Notes: generated by a model not told the origin, from the sequence alone. Numbered from the stretch's first letter, positions 10,340 to 22,587 are shown. The stretch: DNA of 64,000 bases from Erigeron canadensis (GCF_010389155.1 NC_057768.1:22453966-22517965); one strand, 5' to 3'. Program-made: numbers and translations.

Positions 10340-11190
10340 TCGGTAACACAAATATTATTATTGCCATTAAGTCCATACTTCAATCATTGCTCATGGATCA
10401 CCCGGACGATAATTTTAGTGATCAGCTGAGCATGCATTGTCTCACGAAAACCATTTGTAGTTTTATACTTTTCTATAATTGTATTAAGACAAGAACAAAG
10501 TTTGAACAGTAAATGTCAGTAGATTGCTCTATGAAAATTTGTGAGTAACACTACTCTCTTGTACGTATAGAGACAGAATAATGAAATGATATTGCAGTAA
10601 CAAGCTTTTGCGTGTTTTCAGGCTATAAAAAAGGGCAGAGCTTTGTTTAGTTGTATCACATCCATTGTTATTTAGAAAATTTTCACAAGACGACATATAA
10701 AATAAAAACCGTGATCAAATTGGAGTTTATAAACAAGTTTTCTAAGAGAAAACGGAGAACACTATTTTTCTTGTTATAAACTAAATTTAGAAAACAACAT
10801 TTTGATGTTTCCATTTTCCATATTATATCTTCTTTTGCTATTTTCGGCAGACATGTATGGTAACTATGGAAGCAGTCTCTATCTTCGGGTAGAGGCAATA
10901 CTGTCTACGGCTCAACCCCACCCCGCTCTCGGGAATTAGGTTTGGATTCAATTCACTCTTGAGAATTCTCTTCAATGTCTCTTCTCTTAAACTCAAGGAG
11001 AGGAGACCAATTTTCCAACTCACTGTCAATCGAGAGATATGATGGTACCTCACAGTGCTACAATTCTAGTCTACACAATTTAACTTTGAAGTAGTATACG
11101 AAACATCTTAAACCAAGAAACTCATATAGTTTTAACCCTAAATCCCTGCGATCTAAATGGGAGTGGATATGATTTAAGTTTTCTTCCTAG
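10340..11190. other. 3' flank of the ABCG tail copy, no further gene seen
   Basis: The first 90 bases still match the 3' flank of the full gene (ACACAAATAT, CCATACTTCAAT, GATAATTTTAGTGA). Beyond about 10430 the similarity stops. The rest is unremarkable, and two short minus-strand frames at 10683-11053 have no recognisable domain. Confidence 0.5.
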
Positions 11191-11571
11191 GGATTAATCA
11201 CCTGAATACCAACATACTTTCTCATTTGTAAACGGTTAAACGGTTACCCATTATATTTTTTTATTGATGAGGTTTACCCACAAACTTTTTTTTTACACGG
11301 TTAACCCATATTACCTGTAATCACCTTTTTTAATGACGTGGCAACCACGTGGATGTTTAATGAAGCTGACATGGATTCACAACGTCAGATTTAATCACTA
11401 GAAGACTAATGTACTTTTTCTTTTGTATATGGTTGGACCATAACCGATAAACCAGTCAATTATGGGTCAACCGTGTACCAAAAAAAAGGTTTGTGAGTAA
11501 AACTCATCAATAAAAAAGTATAATGAGCAACCGTATACAACTGGGAAAATACGTTGGTCTTTCCGTGATTA
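11191..11571. mobile_element. MITE with long terminal inverted repeats
   Basis: The left end GGGATTAATCACC and the right end, whose reverse complement is GGATTAATCACGG, begin imperfect inverted arms of about 100 bases. The arms include the pairs AAACGGTTACCCATTATA / TATAATGAGCAACCGT and ATTGATGAGGTTTACCCACAAAC / GTTTGTGAGTAAAACTCATCAAT. There is no coding capacity. Family uncertain; long arms fit Mutator-like MITEs. Confidence 0.6.
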
Positions 11572-11954
11572 ATCCTTTTTTTTTTCTATTGTATGAATGA
11601 AACTTTTAATGTCCTTCATTGTATGGCCATCTCTTTATCTTCATTGTCACATCAACTTTCTCTCTTCAAAATACATCCAAAAACTATCCCTATCATACCC
11701 TTATCTTTATCTCATCCTTAATTAAAAAGAATATATATATATATATATAAACTTAAAAAAAAAAGATTTAAGTTACATAAACTCACATTTACTTAACCCC
11801 TTCCTTTTTCTTTTTCTAGCTTTGTATTTTCTTCAAGGGTTCACATCTGATTTACACTGCAATGTATTCGATCATTACTCATTAGACTATTGTTTGGTTA
11901 TTTGCAAACAGAGCCTTAATCTCTCATCTATCAACAATCAACCATACAGTTTTA

Positions 11955-12344
11955 ATTTCTAAAAATTTTGCAATAAAGGAAACGTCATTAGGTTAAACAT
12001 CAACCCTTCGTAAAGTGTCACATCATCACTGCCATGCGATCAAAACTACTTATGTGGCCTTTGACTTTATGTGAAAATACATATATATGTGTTTTTGTAT
12101 ATAAAAGAAAATTTTGAATGTGTTTTTTGAAATACATATATATGTGTTTTTGTGTATAAAAGGAGTTCTGACTGAAAACTTCGCGATTTGAATGTGTTTT
12201 TTCATACACAAAAACACATATATATGTATTTTCAGTGAAAGGCCACCTAAGCAATTTTAATAACGTGACAGTGGTAACATGACGCATAACGGGGGATGGT
12301 GTTAAAATCTAATGTCGTTCTCTTTATTGCAAAAATTTTAGAAA
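11955..12344. mobile_element. MITE with long terminal inverted repeats (hairpin-like)
   Basis: The ends TTTCTAAAAATTTTGCAATAA and TTATTGCAAAAATTTTAGAA are inverted. The arms continue through GTCATTAGGTTAAACATCAA / GGTGTTAAAATCTAATGTC and GGCCTTTGACTTTATGTGAA / TTTTCAGTGAAAGGCC. The centre holds a partial tandem duplication with ACATATATATGTGTTTTTGT repeated. It carries no gene; the minus-strand frame at 12018-12287 is a by-product of the repeats. Confidence 0.65.
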
Positions 12345-13990
12345 TATGATCCTTTAAATAGATAAAAACTGAATATATTCTCCATAATAAAAAATTTATG
12401 TAAGAATGTTACTTTTAATGGATTTTTCTTTATGTAAGTTCATTACACTTCCAGACGAACCCTTTTAGTAATCTTGGTCAATTATATGTATTTTAATAGA
12501 TGTTATCAATGTGTGAAAACACAATCTCCCAGTCATAATAAAATAGCTCCTTTAATTCATTTTTAAAAAAATCACAACCCTTGGATGGAAAAGGATCTTG
12601 GTTTGTGACCTTTGGATTAATTGACTTACATCATTGTCCTAATTTAAAATTACTACGAGTATTACTGAACTTTTGGATTAATTGACCGACAGATTTTTCC
12701 CTTTCATTCTTTCTTCCTTCTTCGCTTTTTTCATTCCTTTTTCCCTAAAGAAAATCCCTAATATATTAATTAGAAGATGATATGATTTACACCTGTTCTA
12801 ATTTCGTCGTCACAATGATTTAAATATAAATATTTTTTTCTTTTGAATTTTTCCTATATGAATCATGTTATTTAGGTTTTTCTTTAGGTGTTTTTACAGT
12901 CAATTTTTTTCTAGGGCATAAAGATGAAGATAAAGATCTAATCGATTGTGTCTTCCATTTTTAGGGATAATTTCGTTTAAATTGAGATATACCAGAGATA
13001 TGCCCTAATTACAAATTTTGATGTTTTCCCTTCTTTTTCTTAACGTTTGTTGCAGCTCTTGTATAGTTCGGACTAGTTATAGTTCATTGGGTTTTTACAA
13101 GACGTTCAATTAGGCTTGAAAAATGTTGTGTTTTAATCTCATGACAAGTGTATGATGAAATGCCTCAGTGAGTAGTCCTTTAATTTCTAGCACTATGTTT
13201 GCTAAAGGTAGTGGTTGTCAAGGCAATGTGTATGAAGTAATTATATGCGAAAATTAAAGTATGCCATTAGTTTTTGCTATATTGGTTTTTTTAAGAATAT
13301 TTGTGACTGCACCAGAGGTGTGCATGTAACTAATCTCTTGCTATTTTAGAGTTTAGATCACCAGTTCAATATGTTATTGTGTGTTTACTGTGTTGAGAGA
13401 ATGGAAACTGGTTTTATAATTAGAATTTTTAGGTACTCATATACTTTCTGCTTTACTTCCATAAATCCAATTTGAAATGTTTGAAAACTTCAATATTATA
13501 TCATCGTCCATTCAACTTCGTCATATTTTCAATAAGAATAACGACAGCGGAACAGATCGAAGAGACATCAACACTAATTGCCTGACTGAAAAAAATTGAA
13601 GTTTGTAACGATTATATTATCGGTCTGACTGAAAGTATTAATGTATCACCCTTCTCTGTACAAGACAGAAGTTTTGGATCCAGTTAATAAAAGTGTCTAA
13701 AATGGACTGATGTGAAGAGCTGTGGTTGCTAATATTTACAGGTCAATTTAGGTATCGTTATTTGTAAATCTTTACTGTTAGTTGCTAATGTTTATGCGTC
13801 AATTTATGTCATTTTATATGCAAGTCTTCCTAAGGTTTGAATGTTTGATCATCAAGTCTTCCTAATGTTAATATTGGCCTTTGTGTGTACCAATAACAAT
13901 ACCAATAGCACATGCCTTTCTTAATATTGCTCCTATTAGTATTACTGCGAATACTTTTTTATAAACAGCAAAAATAACCTAAATTAATGT
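12345..13990. other. Intergenic stretch without recognised genes
   Basis: This is AT-rich, with a pyrimidine-rich tract near 12690-12750. I found no convincing frame, splice structure or transposon end. Confidence 0.45.
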
Positions 13991-13994
13991 TGGA

Positions 13995-14040
13995 TGAGAT
14001 AGTTTAGTTTACAATGGGATGCGGGTTCAATTCCCCACCC
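13995..14040 (+). repeat. Isolated Pol III B-box-like fragment
   Basis: GATAGTTTAGTTTACAATGGG followed by GGGTTCAATTCCCC resembles the T-arm and box B of a tRNA or SINE. No complete tRNA fold can be built, so it is more likely a SINE fragment. Confidence 0.25.
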
Positions 14041-14559
14041 AACCCTTTTAAATTGTATCATTTTCATAATTATGGATTATACAACCTCTTAATATAGTTA
14101 TGGATTATATAACAAAATTGGATACCTAAAGGAATGAAAAAATGATTTGTAATTGTAAGCCGCTTTACCGAATTGTAAAGGGGAAGGAACGAGAACTTCC
14201 CCAATTACAATTTGAGCAGACAAAAGAAAATAAATATGAGGTTTTTTTTATGAGTTTTAAGATTTTTTATTATTATTACTTTTGATATATTTTTTAAAAA
14301 ACTAATATAGTTTTATCTAGATAGCAAACCAAAGTTACAATCACAATTACATTATCTAGGAAGATAAACAATGGCAACGGAATCTAAATATCTTTTGAGG
14401 CTTGAATTGTGGGGAGTGAAAAAAAGATAAACAACTAGTGTCAATTACAAAATAAAACATGAGAAAAAACCTCACCCATGTAAGTCAAATCACTAGTTTT
14501 CAGAGGCTTTCACTATGTAGTGTTTTTCATCTACCATAAATTTTAATGTATATTTTTTA

Positions 14560-14597
14560 ATATGTTTTCTACGTATTATACGGGTCAATAATCTAGT
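14560..14597 (+). mobile_element. Helitron-type 3' terminus
   Basis: A hairpin-capable TACGTATTATACGGG is followed 9 bases later by CTAGT and then A. A short hairpin before terminal CTRRT, inserted next to A/T, is the Helitron 3' end signature. It resembles the end at 22587 (both read AATAATCTAGT). The 5' end was not located. Confidence 0.55.
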
Positions 14598-15312
14598 ATA
14601 TAATATAACTATGTATTATATAACTTAAAGGTGATGGCCGGTCCCTAACCATCAACACTCTTAGCTATATAGGTGAAGATCCCTTTAAGTTACAAATAAC
14701 TCAAAGGGTTAAATTAGAGCAATCTTGACATTTGATTTAAAATCAAAGGTTAAGACTAAAAAATCTTTTAATCTTAACCATTAGTTTCAAATATCTTTTA
14801 ATCTTAACCCTTGATTTTAAATTAAGGGTTAAGATCTATCCAATTTTTGTCTAGTAAAGTTAAATAATTAAAAGAATTTCTTCCCTAACTATATTTAGTA
14901 GTTAAATTTATGAATTGATTCGTATAAAATCTAAATATTTCAATCATTGAACACCATACATTTTAAATGATTAAGTGTTTAATGTAAAGATAAGATTGTT
15001 GGTCTTTTTTGTCAACGTAAAGATAAGATTGTTTAAATGACTAATTTTTTTAAAAATTAGTTTAAATTTTTTTTAAAAGGTTTTAAACATAAAGTGTTAT
15101 TCACTAACTTTCTTTTTTAATCTCACCCTCTGATTTTGCCACATGTTTCAATCTAATAATTAGGAGGATTTTTAGACTATTATTTTAAGAAGATTTATCA
15201 TTTTAGTACTAATAACTCGTGTTTCATATGCGGCATCTTTGTGATATTTTACATATTACAAATCAAATAATTGATATGCCAAATTCCTAAGATGGCCACC
15301 ATGCAATTTCAA

Positions 15313-15391
15313 AAAGAATGCTTTTGGAAAGTGCTTTAATGAGTATTAATATGCAAGAAGAATGCTTTTGGAAAGTACTTTAATGAATATG
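15313..15391 (+). repeat. Two-copy tandem repeat
   Basis: A unit of about 45 bases containing AAGAATGCTTTTGGAAAGTG and CTTTAATGA occurs twice in a row with a few differences. Confidence 0.6.
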
Positions 15392-15566
15392 TATATATAA
15401 TAGAGTAATAGTGTAACACCATGTAGTCATGTACTATGCACTTTGATTAAAATGTGCACCCTCCAGCGTAAAAGTACTATTTTACGTTATACATATATTA
15501 AAACTTTTAATCTGGTCAAGTCAAAATGAAATCTTAAATTATGTTTTCAATTTGTTAGTGCAAATT

Positions 15567-15868
15567 ACATCAATGATGAGTTAGTGGAATGGTTTGGAGT
15601 CCCCTGGTTATAGGTCTCAGGTTCGAATCTTCATTCCACCAACTTTGAGATATATTTATTCTTTCTATGAGGGCTTGGATTGGGTATAACCAGGTTTAAG
15701 TCTGAGGGAGCAGGGTTTACCCCTATTAATCGTCGTGCCTTCGGACGAATTAGTAGTGGATTTTTCCCCCATTCGGTATTTGAAATAGACATTTCTACTT
15801 TGAAGGAGCTCTCTAGCGCGGACCCAATTAAAACCATAGCGTTTCAAGCGAAATTCATCATTAAAAAA
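15567..15868 (+). mobile_element. tRNA-derived SINE with 17-bp target duplication
   Basis: The 302-base body has an A-box-like GAGTTAGTGGAATGG and, some 45 bases on, the B-box GGTTCGAATCT. It ends in an A-rich tail. It is flanked by perfect 17-bp direct repeats (ATTTGTTAGTGCAAATT) at 15550-15566 and 15869-15885, typical of LINE-mediated retroposition. A second, diverged copy lies at 25784-26112; shared blocks include CCATTCGGTATTTGAAAT versus CCATTGAATATTTGAAAT, and GAGCTCTCTAGCGCGGACCC. Short frames across this stretch are not genes. Confidence 0.85.
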
Positions 15869-16198
15869 ATTTGTTAGTGCAAATTTTATTTAAGAAACCA
15901 GCTTAGTGCGAACAAAACTACAACATTCACAGCAAGTCGTTACAACATACACAAGTATATATTCTAGTGGACTTTCTTTGCCGATCAAAAAATTTGCAAG
16001 CTGTAACCATGGTTTGAGAAAAAGCTTTCCCGTTTTTCGCTCCAAATGCACCATTAAGCCGTGAGTATAATGCCCTCAATCACTTTAACCTTCTTTTGAT
16101 TACGTTGAATAGTATTACATTCGCCTCACTAGAAGTGTCACATTTTGATATTCAAACACGTTTTTTAATTTTGACCTTAAATATACTTTTTATGTTAT

Positions 16199-16685
16199 AC
16201 GAGAGTAAGTACCCATGCGTTGCAGCGGTGAGATGGTGGGTGATAGGTCACAAAGTGTGATAGCCAAATATTTTAACCATACGAGTTCCGCCCCCGGATT
16301 TAAAAATTCGTCGAAAATATATCGAATGACATCTCTAATGAAAGAGTATGAAATTTTAAGAACATCCATACAACTTTTATAATTTATCAATGAACGATTT
16401 GTAAGATAAAAGATTTTGAATGAATTGGAGAAATAAATGATTTATGAAGGAGAGAGAAAAAAGATGATTGGTTGAGAATTGAGGAGAGGGAAAGTGTGTT
16501 TGGTTTCCCTTCCTCGTGCTAATCTAATCACATCTCTCTCTATTTCCGGCTTAGCCTACCCCTCCGTGGGCTTCTATCCCCCTGGTCGTATGAAACAATA
16601 ATTGTTAGAAGGGGCATTTAGGGAAAGTAAATGTTAAAACTTAAAATTTTAGACATCGACTTTTTGCTTTACAATATAGTATAGA
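16199..16685 (-). mobile_element. Non-autonomous Helitron, family A, copy 1
   Basis: On the minus strand it starts TCTATACTATATTG, a common plant Helitron 5' end, preceded by A. It ends with the hairpin CCGCTGCAACGCATGGGTAC and then CTCGT. About 350 bases match copies at 18901-19372 and 26508-26960, including the block around GACATCTCTAATGAAAGAG and the TCATTTAT/ATTGGAG block. No coding capacity. Confidence 0.7.
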
Positions 16686-16699
16686 TAATATTTGATAAA

Positions 16700-16844
16700 A
16701 ATTATAGTCAATGAAAATATATCTAAAACTAAAACTCAATCAATTTATATAACTTTTATCAAGTATTATATAGCACAAAAAAATATTTGAAATAAAAGTT
16801 CAAAAATAAAGATTTTGAAAATCTAAAATATAACATTTCTAATG
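16700..16844. mobile_element. Truncated Stowaway-like MITE
   Basis: The right half (AAAGTTCAAAAATAAAGATT, TTTGAAAATCTAAAA, then TTTCTAATG) matches the complete Stowaway-like element at 36412-36658. It stops at the TAAGAGCACCC motif at 16845, suggesting another element landed inside it. Confidence 0.5.
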
Positions 16845-16930
16845 TAAGAGCACCCACAATGCTCATCTCCAATACATTCCAATACACTGTCACATCAGCG
16901 GCACATCAGAAAACCTCTTTGCAATATATT
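16845..16930 (+). mobile_element. Left end of a possible PIF/Harbinger-like element
   Basis: GAGCACCCACAATG preceded by TAA is matched, inverted, by CATTGGGATGCTC followed by TAA at 22900-22913. PIF/Harbinger elements use three-base TWA target duplications and this kind of terminus. Whether the two ends belong to one element of about 6 kb, now full of nested repeats, or to two different ones is unknown. Confidence 0.35.
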
Positions 16931-16999
16931 TTTTTCAATTCACACTCAATACCCAATACATTCAATACATCCAATACACTCCAATATATTTATTTTCAA

Positions 17000-18900
17000 A
17001 CTTTTAATTAAATAAAACTAAATCATATTTATTTATAAAATAATAGTAATAATTATAATAATAATAATAATAATTATTAAATAATAATAATGGTAGTAAT
17101 ATTTATATGAAACTATAAGGTTAGATTTAAAATTACTGTATAATCATAAGGACTAATATAAAAATATAACAATCTACCAATATTTATATAACAAGGTGCT
17201 AAATTAATTACTAAACAAACAAGAATCCTTGTTTATCTTTGATTTAGAACCATCAGATCAAATTTAATTATTTCATCTTTATTAAATGACAATATTAATA
17301 CTTATACTTTTTAAGTTATACAAAAAAATCCTCCTTTATATTTAATTTACACTTGTTGATTTTTCATCACAAATTTATACTTTTTACCCATAAATTCTAA
17401 TATAATATATTCAATATATTAATAGCTAATATATATCCTAATAATAAAAGAATACTATCTATATTATATCTTATCCAATAGAATAAAAGTTAATATCAAA
17501 AAAAAAAAAAAACATATTTTAATTTGAAATATTTAAAATATGTTTCATATAAAATATATAGATCAATTTTCTATTAATAAAAATATAGTAAGCTATATTT
17601 TAAACCATAATAATATAAAATTAAATTAATAATATCGTAACACCTTATATCTACAATATATATATATATATATATATAATGTTGGGTTTAGAAATTATCA
17701 ACAACAATGTTGGGAAGAGAGAGTTTAGCTTAGGTGAGTGACAACTTTGGGAATGTCAACCTTTAACATTGATCTGCAATTTTGGAGCATGTGGTGACGA
17801 AAAAGTTACGCTCTATTAGACAACATAAAATAATTTATCGAAATTAATGATATATAATTTAACTTCTAAATATGCATGACTATTGTGATTACTATTATAA
17901 AGGAATTTGAAAAAAATAATGTTTTTACATAAAAACACTTAGATGAATTTCATCTTTAATTTATAACCATTAGATCAAATTTAATAATTTTATCTTTATT
18001 AAAAGACAATATTAATACTTATACTTTACATTATTTGTCAAAATATATATACCCTTCAATACTTTATATGATTTTTCAAAATATACTCTTCTTAATTATT
18101 ATAATATACCATATAAATAATATATAAATAATTGATATATAATATAATAACATTATATATTGGTTAGCCGAACTCCTATACTAGAACTAAATTAAGATTG
18201 TGATTGGTATTACAAAATTGTGAAAGTTATATTATTTGTTTATTTTTTTAATTAAGGATATAGTAGCTCAATGAGAAATTTTATATTTATTTTATATTTG
18301 TTTACAATTTTTAAAATATTTATTTAGTTTTTAATTATAGTAATTATAATTATAATCTATTTATCACATATATATATATATATATAAAATAAAAATTGAG
18401 GACTTTTTTTTATTACAACCTTTAACAATGTTTACGAATGTAATTAAAGGTTTTATCTACAATAATATTTTATAACATGAAAAAAAAAGTTATTGTATGT
18501 TTTTGTATAATAACATTATTTTATGGTCATAAAATCGAATATTATTTTTTTTTTTTTCATATGGGGCTACAAACATTATATAAAATATTTATCATTAGAT
18601 TATTTTTTTTAGTTTGGTTTAATAAGTTTTTATCTTTTCATATCACTCGGAAAATTTTTTTATCTAAAACAAGCGGATTGTGTAAAATTACGTGTAATGA
18701 ACGGGAAATGACCTTAAACATATGATTATTATTAGTTGATAAAACTAAATCTAAATAGCTCTTAAATTAATAAATATGAAGATGTAAAAGTCGATTCTCT
18801 ATCCTATGCAAATGATTTAGGCAAGGGCAAATATCTCATTTTAAGTCTTGCTATTGTAGCTAAGCAAGACTTGAAATGTTATATATATATATATATATAT
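17000..18900. other. Very AT-rich repeat field
   Basis: This contains an (AAT)n-type run near 17040-17095 and TA runs near 17655-17680 and 18368-18385. Two related blocks, near 17235-17300 and 17948-18020, share ATCAAATTTAAT and GACAATATTAATACTTATAC. Frames here are compositional accidents. Confidence 0.5.
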
Positions 18901-19372
18901 AAAAGAACAAGTATCCGCGCGTTGCGGAGGTGAGATGGTGGGGTGATATCTAGGTCATAGAGTATGATAGGTTATATGAGTTGATGTGTCATAAAGTATG
19001 ATAGTCAAATGTCTTAGCCGTACGTGCTCCGCCCTCGGATTTAAAAATTTGTCGAAAGTATATCGAATGACATCTCTAATGAAAGAGCATGAAATTTTAA
19101 GAACACTCATACAATTTTTATAATTTATCGATGTACGGTTTTTGAGATAAAAGATTTTGAATGAATTGGAGGAATAAATGATTTATGGAGGAGAGAAAAA
19201 AAAAATGATTGGTTGAGATTTGAGGAGAGATAAATGATATTATAGTTATTTTAGATAAATATAGAATAGATAGGAGGGGCATTTTGGGGAAGTACTTAAA
19301 ATCAATATTGAAAATTTCAAGTTCAATGTTGAAAATGTAGGAAAAATCTGCTTTATAATATAATATATATAT
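18901..19372 (-). mobile_element. Non-autonomous Helitron, family A, copy 2
   Basis: On the minus strand the 3' hairpin is CCTCCGCAACGCGCGGATAC, and the 5' end lies in TATTATATTATAAAGC-type sequence. The body matches 16199-16685 and 26508-26960 over about 350 bases. It includes an internal near-duplicate (GTCATAGAGTATGATAG and GTCATAAAGTATGATAG). The 3' CTRRT terminus has decayed. Confidence 0.65.
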
Positions 19373-19654
19373 ATAATTTAAACAAATATTTTAGTTGGTT
19401 AATAATTCGTTAGGAAAGTTGTATTTTAACATATATAAAGATACAAATATATTTACTTGATTGTAGTCATTGTAGAAACATCAAACCAATGTATAGTTTT
19501 TGGATAACATTGCAACAAACGATGACTTATTTATATATATTGTATATGTTTCGTTTATTTGGATTAACACACGTTGTAACTTTCTTTTTCTTGGGTTGTG
19601 TAGCAAATTAGCCTGAGTCATATGACATAACTTTCTCTTACTCCAGTGCTTTTC

Positions 19655-22235
19655 CATGTCTAACTTATGCTGAATCAAAACAAACCACGAAATCTTTCAA
19701 ATCAATTGAACGAAACACCGAGTCACTTGATTTAGTCCATACCGATGTATGTGATTTTAGAACAATTCTCACTCGCGGTGGTAACAACTAACAAGTATTG
19801 TAACACCCCAAAGATTTTAAGGTAAAAGAAATTATCCCCTTTTTCATAGTTTTGACATTAAATTAATTTCCTAGTATTTTATTTTTGGATATGGGGTTAA
19901 TTTAGTTGGAACTTTAACGAATAGCGGGTAAAATACCCACAAATTTGGAGGTGGGTCGTGGCATCCATAGAGAGTGCGAGCCACATACATTTTTCCTTAC
20001 TCATATTTCCACTAAACTCTTCTTCTTTTCCTTATGCAATTCCATTCCTTTCTTTCAAAATCAAAAGCCTAATTCTCTCAAATTCAAAAAGGGAAATCAT
20101 TATACTAAACATCACCATCATATAATCTTCATTCAAGAAATTGAAAAGCTAGGGTTTGTGGGTTTTGAGTGGTGGTGGTCGAAAATTTCAAAGAAGAGAG
20201 GGAAAGAAGGATTTTCAATTTAAGTCTTGAATTAGCTCATTAAATCTTGAGGTATTGAATTCCCTTAATTTAGTTTTTTTTATCTTTCTTTTGAAATTAG
20301 GGTTCATGGATGAACCAAATTGGGGGGTTTTTGCTAGAATATGAATGATGATTAATTTATCCCCAATTTCCTTAGTTAACCTAGATGTCATTGAGCTATA
20401 TGATGTGTTTGATCTTAAAATAAATGAGTTCAATGTGATAAATTGAGTTTGTAAGAAAAGATGAATATTACTAGTTATTGATATGTGAATAAAAATGGTA
20501 AGTTGAACTACCTAATGTTATAGTTAAAGATGGAAATAACTCAATGACAAATGGGTTGGGTTTAGAAAATGCTAGTGATTGAGAATGGCTAGATTGAACT
20601 AGTCAAGTTGTGAATGTAAGCTTATGCATTTTACGATATGATCATAGGTTGAAGCTTGCTTGTGCTTATTCGTTTTAGCGTTGTCTTTGTTGCGAAGGAG
20701 GTGAGTATATTTGCATACCTTTATGTTTATATTGGATCAATTGACCACATCATGTTGAAGCCTTTTGTCCATGGTGGTTTTGACCATTTCATGTTGAAGT
20801 TTGTAAATCCATGTGTGGTAACTGATGTGGCATAAGCCCATGTGGGGCATTGTGTTCATGAGGCCTAAGAACCTCCGGGGCCTAAGAATCCCGATAGATA
20901 TGATTGTTTAGCTTATATGGATCCATATATGTGTTATTAGTGTGCAAGGTGAATATGTAAATGTGACATGACGATGTCATAGGTTATATGTAAAAGTCCT
21001 TGTACTTTACCCTCCTTCGTATTCGTAAATGTATGCAGGTATATTCACTAAGCCTTTGCTTATATTTTAGTTGTTTACCCTTCTATAGGTAGTTCCGGAA
21101 GAAGGAACTAGTATTGACAGTTGGAAAGTGTTGATCTAGAGCTTGAAGTGAAGTTTTTGCAAGACTTGAGGTATTTAGGTCATTCGTGGAAGAATGATGA
21201 TCTTTAGTTTTAGAGGCTTAGAGGTCCCTCTCCCTTTGGCTCTTGATACATTTTGTCTTGATGGTCTTGCTTCTGTTAAAGTTGTGCAAATGGTCAAGTG
21301 AAAGTCTTTTGAGAAGGTTGTAAATTGAATTTTGGGCGAAAATTATGTCAAAATGGGTAAATGACCCATTTGATGGTTTCCTTGGGATTTGAAACAAGTT
21401 ATGTTGTAACTGTGTTTGAAATGTGTCTATAATGTTGTTAGTAACTTCTGGAATGTAGTTTGTGAAGTTCATGTTGTTATGAGAAGGTTGAAACTTGGTT
21501 TAAGTGTTAAAATGGTTTTAAGGTTGCTGGACTGTTGCTCACTGCGGCGCAATGGGGGTGGTTTTGCCCACTGCGACGCAGTGGCAATCCACGGCCAAGA
21601 ATGATTTTCTTCCCACTGCGGCGCAGTAGGGTATTATAAAAAAAAAAAAGTCGTGTTCTTCGGTTATCGAGTCTAGTCCTTTCAAGTATTTCATCACATT
21701 TATATATGATTGTACTAAATATTGCTATGTATACTTGCTAAAGAGCAAGGATGAAGCAATAAACAAGTTTGTCTTGTACAAAAATGAGGTTGAGAACCAA
21801 CTCAACAAAAAGATTAAAAGATTAAGGAGCGATAGAGGAGGTGAATACGTTTCTCATTTTGCTGAAATTTGTGCTCAAAATGGTATTATCCATGACCAAA
21901 CAGCTCTTTATACCCCACAACATAATGACATTGCTGAAAGAAAGAACCGAACTCTTAAAGAGATGATGAATGCTATGTTAATAAGCTCGGGTTTAAGCCA
22001 AGATATGTGGGGAGATGTCATTTTATCGGCAAACTATCTTTTGAACAAAATTCCTTTCAAGAAAAAGGATGTTACACCTTATGAGTTATGGTTTAATAGA
22101 AAACCATCCTATAAGTTCTTGAAAGTATGGGGGTGTTTAGCAAAAGTGGTGGTTCCACCACCAAAGGTTCAAAAAATAGGACCAAAAACTGTTGATTGTG
22201 TATTTATTGGATATGCTAAACATGGTATAGTAGCG
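19655..22235 (+). pseudogene. Ty1/copia integrase fragment split by a solo LTR
   Basis: Left part (19655-19798): a zinc-finger-like end (AESKQTTKSFKSIERN) and the start of the catalytic core, SLDLVHTDVCDF. Right part (21685 to about 22235): YFITFIYDC, then KSKDEAI, LRSDRGGEY, IAERKNRTLKEMMNAM and KVWGCLAKV, ending PKTVDCVFIGYAKH. The three acidic integrase residues are present: Asp in HTD, Asp in SDRGG and Glu in AERKN. The two parts join in frame at the 5-bp duplication AGTAT if the LTR at 19799-21684 is removed. A stop (TAA) lies in the codon before the insertion. Similarity ends after GYAKH. There is no reverse transcriptase downstream, so this is a dead fragment. Confidence 0.9.
19799..21684 (+). 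mobile_element. Solo LTR (about 1.9 kb) inside copia integrase
   Basis: It begins TGTAACACCCC, a frequent start of long plant (gypsy-type) LTRs, and ends TTTCA. Perfect 5-bp target duplications AGTAT flank it at 19794-19798 and 21685-21689. No internal region, PBS or polypurine tract is present, so it is the product of LTR-LTR recombination. Near its 3' end (about 21535-21630) there are three CACTGCGGCGCAGTGG-type words. Open frames inside (19945-20223, 21416-21604 and others) are not genes. Confidence 0.85.
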
Positions 22236-22549
22236 ATTGTGAATCCTCAAATCTTGCTGAACGTAGTAGTGCATGACATAATTATCCCATGTATATATCT
22301 AATAAAACTATCTGACATTCGCAATATAGTTTACATTACAATGTCCAAGGTCGATAAATTTACCCCATTTATCTCAAATAAGTGTTCATAGTAAAAATGA
22401 CATGCATTTACAAAAATCATTACTTTTTGCAAAAAAATATTTACAATATTTTTATGTGAAATACGTATTATGGATATTATAGTTATGGTATTACATTTAT
22501 TTTAATATGTAATTTTCAGTTATTAATTATCTTATTATCAAAACTTAAT

Positions 22550-22587
22550 ATGTTTCTTCCGCGTATTACGCGGAAAAATAATCTAGT
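22550..22587 (+). mobile_element. Helitron-type 3' terminus
   Basis: A perfect hairpin CCGCGTATTACGCGG is followed by AAAAATAATCTAGT and then A. It closely resembles 14560-14597. The upstream 150 bases of A/T-rich sequence would be its body; the 5' end is not found. Confidence 0.65.

Noticed and set aside
18477..18725. 82-aa Phe-rich ORF resembling a membrane protein
   Set aside because: Very AT-rich DNA yields Phe/Ile/Lys-rich frames by chance; no other coding sign.
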